Assembly: GCF_009870125.1 (NCBI RefSeq)
Contig: NC_046683.1
Span: 13,773,001 to 13,837,000 of the forward strand
Direction of reading: 5' to 3'
DNA from: Drosophila pseudoobscura
Lineage: Eukaryota; Arthropoda; Insecta; Diptera; Drosophilidae
Length of the DNA: 64,000 nt
Shown here: in pieces, positions 60,401-64,000 of the stretch
Position numbering within the stretch: position 1 is the first letter of the stretch
Layout: the number at the start of each line of letters is the position of its first letter
The notes under the pieces: model-generated
Database searches by the model: none
What the model saw: the letters and a program-made list of their open reading frames with translations, nothing else
What the model was told of the DNA's origin: nothing
Translations under genes and position numbers: made by a program

Positions 60401-61952
60401 TTGCGGGGTTTTTCCTGATGCCCTTTAATGCGCTTTAATGTACCCCGTCATGTGGGAGCGATGGAAGTAGTTGGGTGCAAGGACGTCCCCCCGCTGAACT
60501 AGGGAAAAGGAAAACAACAGAGATAAAGCTTCCCTGCATGTACATATGTACATATGTATAAAAAAGGTTTGGGTACCGCGATCGTTCCGAAATTTGACTC
60601 ACGAGCGAAGCGATACCTTTAATTCAAGGAATTCAAACACAAACCAACTTAAAAAATTAACATCACTTCAAAATGACTGAAAACAGTCATTTAATAGAGC
60701 ATTTTCTGAAATATAGTGTCCAGTGTCCTCAATATTCTTCAGGAATACTCTAAAAGTGTTACAATTTATCTAGGGAAAACCACTTCAGAATCAATGATGC
60801 CCGCTTTCAGGAACTCCTACTTGATCCACAACAGATTTCTTAAATTTAATTTTTTTGTTAGCTTAATTAAGTGTTTTCCTACCCCTGTACATTAGCCCCA
60901 CAATAACCACCACTTGACTCAATTGAAGAGCTTTAAAATGAAGATCTCTCGTAAAGCAGAAGCCCAAACACTTGGGATTAGACATTCAGAGGGCCATCGA
61001 GTGGAGAGTACCAGAGAGTAATGATGGACCAGTGCTCAGATAATATCAGACGAAACTCCCAGATGCTAATAGCCAGATCACAACTGACTTGAACCAGAAA
61101 AACTGGGTCACCTATGGTACTACAGTACAGGAAGGGGAGCGGATTTCATATAGATAGAAACAGTCTCTGGCTTTCCACTACAGATTCCAAACGCAGCGGG
61201 CAGAGGAACAAAGCACAGCGGAAACCAAAGAGACAGAGAGAGATACAAAGAGAGAGAGAGAGAGAGAGGTGGGGAGTGTTGATTCATGGATTGATCTGGG
61301 GTGGAGTCGGGGTAACAATTTATCCGATTTACATTCACTTTTCGCTATTGTTATAATGCTCCATACAGCTGTTTTGGCTTTGAAAGCGGATTGTGGTACA
61401 AGCAACTTTCTTCTAGAACTACCCATAGATGGGCACGGGGACGAGACGGGGGTTCGTAGTATGACTCACCTGGGCGAGGGCAAATCCATCCGGATTGCAG
61501 CTGGGTAGAAAATGAATTTCTGTGGTGTTGAGCAGCCGTTGGACCTGGTCATCGGTCTCGTAGCTGCTGGCCAGATACTCGGCCATATACAGGACAATCT
61601 GACGACCCAGCGTCTCGTCGCCTCGAATGTTGGCCACCAGCTTGACCATGGGCCGCAGCAGATCCCCGCTCTTGTCGTTCGCCGGTGGGGCGTTTAGCGC
61701 TAGGGCATGCAGTGGCCTGCCCTGCAAGGAGCGACCGACTTTGTAGGCCTGGGCCAACTGGGGATAGTCCTTGGCCAACTGGCCAAACAGAGCTCCAATC
61801 TCATCGTTGTCCAGATAGTGGGGATGAGCCAGAAAGCTCTCGGTCTCCTCGATCACCTGAACCGCAGCACTCTCGCTGTACTCTGCGGGGGCGGGGGCCG
61901 GCGAGCCAGCGGCGAGGGCCAGGCACGCAATCACAAAAACGCCAACGCGCAT
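48499..61952 (-). CDS. svr: Silver, carboxypeptidase D (1A form)
   Basis: Exons 61952-61470 (1A), 55595-55360, 55289-54810, 54718-54618, 52193-52076, 51957-50631, 50276-50053, 49987-48744 and 48683-48499 join to 1465 aa, all phases matching. Metallocarboxypeptidase D removes C-terminal Lys/Arg in the secretory pathway. A signal peptide (MRVGVFVIACLALAAG) precedes three CP-like domains, each with a transthyretin-like tail. Domain 1A reads NIRGDE, lacking the first zinc His, but keeps HGG and ELTIELSC from shared exons. Domain 2 has NMHGNE, DLNRNFPD, NLHGG and ELTIEMGC and looks active. Domain 3 has lost the zinc and catalytic residues. A membrane helix (FIIFASVMIIVGVIVCVLC) and an acidic cytosolic tail follow. 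Retained introns can end the protein after domain 1 (stop at 54583) or change the tail (stop at 48706). Confidence 0.95.
50277..50630 (-). other. svr intron with open read-through
   Basis: The frame of the preceding exon continues 65 codons into this intron before a stop at 50436 and includes a hydrophobic stretch (ISIEGFLLWLIQLA). The donor GTAAGT is strong, so splicing is the expected outcome. A 32-bp tandem duplication lies at 50432-50495. Confidence 0.5.
50432..50495. repeat. 32-bp tandem duplication
   Basis: TCTACTATATACCATCGAGA occurs at 50432 and 50464; both units run on to CTCCATAGCT. Confidence 0.85.
52194..54617 (-). other. Long svr intron between CP domains 1 and 2
   Basis: It separates the exons for domain 1 and domain 2. 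It contains TA runs (53030-53050, 53230-53250, 53380) and a GT run (54043-54080). A stop reached by reading past the donor at 54617 lies at 54583-54585. Confidence 0.6.
56945..57397 (-). CDS. svr: svr alternative first exon 1B
   Basis: This exon encodes 151 aa: a signal peptide (MLAQWIVTGLALAMVAQL) and the first half of CP domain 1. Its donor (CAG then GTACGT) has the same phase as exon 1A, so it joins the shared exon at 55595 and gives a 1455-aa protein. It carries NMHGDE, the intact zinc motif, and NPDGYALSQ, so the 1B domain should be active. The frame stays open upstream to another ATG at 57493, but the ATG at 57397 directly precedes the hydrophobic leader and is preferred. The CpG-rich area at 57500-58000 is a likely separate promoter. 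Confidence 0.9.
57398..61469 (-). other. svr intron between exons 1A and 1B, with exon 1B promoter
   Basis: GA runs at 58076-58100 and 61252-61268 are candidate GAGA-factor sites, the first about 680 bp upstream of the 1B ATG. The plus-strand open frame at 58845-59153 has no recognisable motif. No nested gene is supported. Confidence 0.45.
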
Positions 61953-62420
61953 ATTATCTGCTATCTGGAGAGCAGATCGATCCGATCTAGACCCGCCGAT
62001 GCGGACACGTAAGCAGCAGCAGCAAGCGGGGGCGCAGGCGCAGACGATGGAGAGACGCTGGATGAGGTGCTGCTGCACCTGTGGCTCTCTTTCTGCTGAC
62101 AGCTTTCTTTGATATGCAAATTATTGCCAATATTTCACTCTAACACAGAAAATAGCACACAAACCAGAACAGGCACGGAGACACGGAACAACAACTTGTT
62201 CTGCAGGTGCTTTTGCCCTGCTGGCGGATGATTCGTTTGCCGCGCTGTCACTGCACCAAAACTCCAAAATCACATGCCACAAAATGACTGAAAGCCCGAG
62301 GAGCAAAACATATTATCCACAAACAATAATTGTTGTACTATATATTAATAATTTACACATATACACATTCAAAACACAAACTACGCGAACGCAACCAGTG
62401 TGGCCGCGGAATTATCGTTA

Positions 62421-62562
62421 AAATATACCGTCCGAACCTCGGAAATATACCGAAACATACCGTCTCATTTAAAAAATATACCGTAAAAATACTGACGATT
62501 TCAAGTTCGATTTTACATATTCCTCGTTTTTGATCTTCCGTGGTATATTACTAGCTATATAG
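62421..62562 (+). repeat. Dispersed TATACCG/CTAGCTAG repeat, copy E (short form)
   Basis: Has TATACCG or a near variant four times between 62424 and 62483 and ends CATATTCCTCGTTTTTGATC then CTAGCTATAT. It lies about 470 bp upstream of svr exon 1A. Confidence 0.65.
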
Positions 62563-63259
62563 CATAATTAGGCATGCCCAGAACATTTTATACGACTGAC
62601 GAATCAATTCTATACTTGAGTGACAAGTTTTTACTCCTTGCTTTTATTGTATTTTACCTAAACAGGGTTTAAACAAAAAAGTTCAACAAAAAAAACAGTC
62701 GCAATGTTGCTGGTATTTGAAGACATGATGCGTGTATAGGCATTTGTATACCCTATTTCGTTAATTTTATATGAAGACCTTTTCTAAAATTGATATTCTT
62801 TAGACATATTCAAGTACATTAGTATCTTGTGTATATTTATTTCGATCCTGATACCTACGGAGCCTTGGATGACAAATTTGAATTGTTTTAATAATTCAAA
62901 TATATATCGGTATTTATTTGAATAGGGTATGAATCGGTAATAACCGGTTGACAACAATGAATACCGGCAACATTAATTGTCATACCCTAAGGAAAAGGAT
63001 GTTATAGAATTGAGAAAATGTTTTTCATCCAAGGCTCCAAAATCGTTATTCAATCAAAATCAAAAATAATTTTGTAGTTTTTTTAGTTTTATTAAGGTGA
63101 GAAGATAAAACCTAATTAATAAAGTCCTTTATTAACTCAGTTCAACTCTTGCATGTGTATAGTGGTCCCGGGAACGGTAGCTTTCGATTCTATTGATTCT
63201 AATAAGTGTTAGAACATTTACATATGTATAAGTGCAATACAACCTGACTATTCGATTGA
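62563..63259. other. AT-rich intergenic region with a foldback
   Basis: No gene is seen. A nested inverted repeat occupies 62859-63038. Confidence 0.45.
62859..63038. repeat. Small nested foldback, MITE-like
   Basis: GGAGCCTTGGATGA at 62859-62872 is matched exactly by its reverse complement at 63025-63038. Inside, AGGGTATGA (62924-62932) pairs with TCATACCCT (62980-62988). No clear target-site duplication was found. Confidence 0.6.
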
Positions 63260-63830
63260 CCGAGTCCTGGGAACCTTAGAAATATTTTTCCACCGAACAT
63301 CGCTGCTAGTCCAGGTGAGCAAAAATTACAAATTCTTTGTATTAGAGCCCCTTCTTGTTGGGCGGCCACTTATTCGTTCTCCCCTTCTCTACTGCAACAG
63401 ATAGAAAATAAAATACCGTCACACTCAAAAGGTAGGTTGCCAAAGGTAAGTGCCTGGCAGCGTAGCAAATTCAATGTTGGGCCCATCACTGGAGTGCCGA
63501 GTCCCGTGGAGGAGAAGGAACAGTCGCAATCGAAGGACCTAGACTGCATAGCCTATGCAGAACCACGTCACCAGTCTGAAAAATATTTACTCACAAGTGT
63601 AAACGGCAAAAGAGGTTGCCGATTACATTTTCAAGTCACCCGTATAAAAGGCGAAAGGTTGTTGTTTTTCAGTGCAGTCATAATGTTCATAGCTATGGAG
63701 CTGCTTCTATGGCGCGATCTTCTAAAGCCCCATCCTTCGTCTTCATCCGCGGAGCTTTCGCTTGTACGGATAAGTGGGTTCGAAATACCATTGCAGGCCC
63801 TTGCTACTGCTGGTTCATATTGTCCTTCAG

Positions 63831-63838
63831 TATATAAA
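63831..63838 (+). promoter_or_regulatory. TATA box near right edge
   Basis: TATATAAA, 54 bp before the ATG at 63885. The spacing allows a transcription start near 63860 and a leader of about 25 nt. Confidence 0.45.
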
Positions 63839-63884
63839 TATTTATCTATTGAGATATTGAGTGTCTGTCACAGCCCTACTCAGA

Positions 63885-64000
63885 ATGTTCTCCATTCTTA
63901 TATGCTTTCTCTTTTTCGAAGTAAGTATGGAAGAGTTTTCAGCTTATTCAGACCAATACTTTTTGTGTTCTTGCAGTTCCCCACCCAAATGGATTGCATT
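63885..64000 (+). CDS. Start of a possible small secreted protein, partial
   Basis: The exon 63885-63920 encodes 12 residues, MFSILICFLFFE, which look like the start of a signal peptide. Donor GTAAGT follows, then a 56-nt intron with acceptor TTCTTGCAG, and a second exon from 63977 reading FPTQMDCI to the window's end. A TATA box stands at the expected distance upstream. Short first exons that end within the signal peptide are common in Drosophila genes for small secreted proteins. The family cannot be judged from 20 residues. Confidence 0.45.
   Translation, partial: MFSILICFLFFEVSMEEFSAYSDQYFLCSCSSPPKWIA

Larger units (their letters stand above)
63260..64000 (+). other. Start-less open reading frame of at least 741 nt running off the window
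   Basis: After a TGA at 63257-63259, one frame stays open for 247 codons to the window's end. It has no ATG before 63683. The first part is polar (GRLPKVSAWQRSKFNVG, PSPVEEKEQSQSKD), and the part after 63640 is more hydrophobic. I recognise no family. It may be an exon, a decayed gene copy or an element fragment. It overlaps the TATA box and short coding exon described separately, so both cannot be right as drawn. Confidence 0.35.

Overview
The window looks like Drosophila nuclear DNA, probably X chromosome (Muller element A) and plausibly an obscura-group species. It has short introns with GTRAGT donors, DRE (TATCGATA) and TATACCG promoter motifs, TACA/CA microsatellites and INE-1-like debris. 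It also holds an elav / arginase / silver (svr) cluster that matches the known X-linked neighbourhood of elav. The species call is an inference; the gene identities rest on protein motifs read from the sequence.

Layout. 1-8.8 kb is transposon-rich: a deleted Tc1-like element (663-1382), then a ~6 kb near-perfect palindrome (2384-8350) built from broken Ty3/gypsy-like pol pieces around a 353-bp spacer, then an INE-1-like fragment. From 9.4 to 24 kb there is a compact gene row: stas (TMEM41B/VTT family, with a U12-type intron), a basic CCDC137-like protein, an unrecognised coiled-coil protein, ND-24 (complex I 24 kDa subunit), a double-chromodomain protein and an ERGIC2/Erv41 protein. Arginase (arg) runs leftwards from 45.65 to 24.2 kb, and its 18.8-kb fourth intron holds the neuronal RNA-binding gene elav on the opposite strand. 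The elav start codon is split by an intron. svr (carboxypeptidase D) runs leftwards from 62 to 48.5 kb with two alternative first exons (1A, 1B), three carboxypeptidase-like domains, a membrane anchor and an acidic tail. The right edge has a TATA box, a start-less open frame of at least 741 nt, and the beginning of a possible small secreted protein.

How the parts relate. The genes are not an operon. Several share compact divergent promoters with DRE clusters (for example 16.4-16.8 kb) or overlap tail to tail (CG4293-like and arg near 24.1 kb). A dispersed repeat family carrying TATACCG motifs at one end and CTAGCTAG at the other lies near the 5' side of stas, the chromodomain gene, elav and svr. 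The exon coordinates were derived by hand from splice sites and codon phase, and each multi-exon model below closes in frame.
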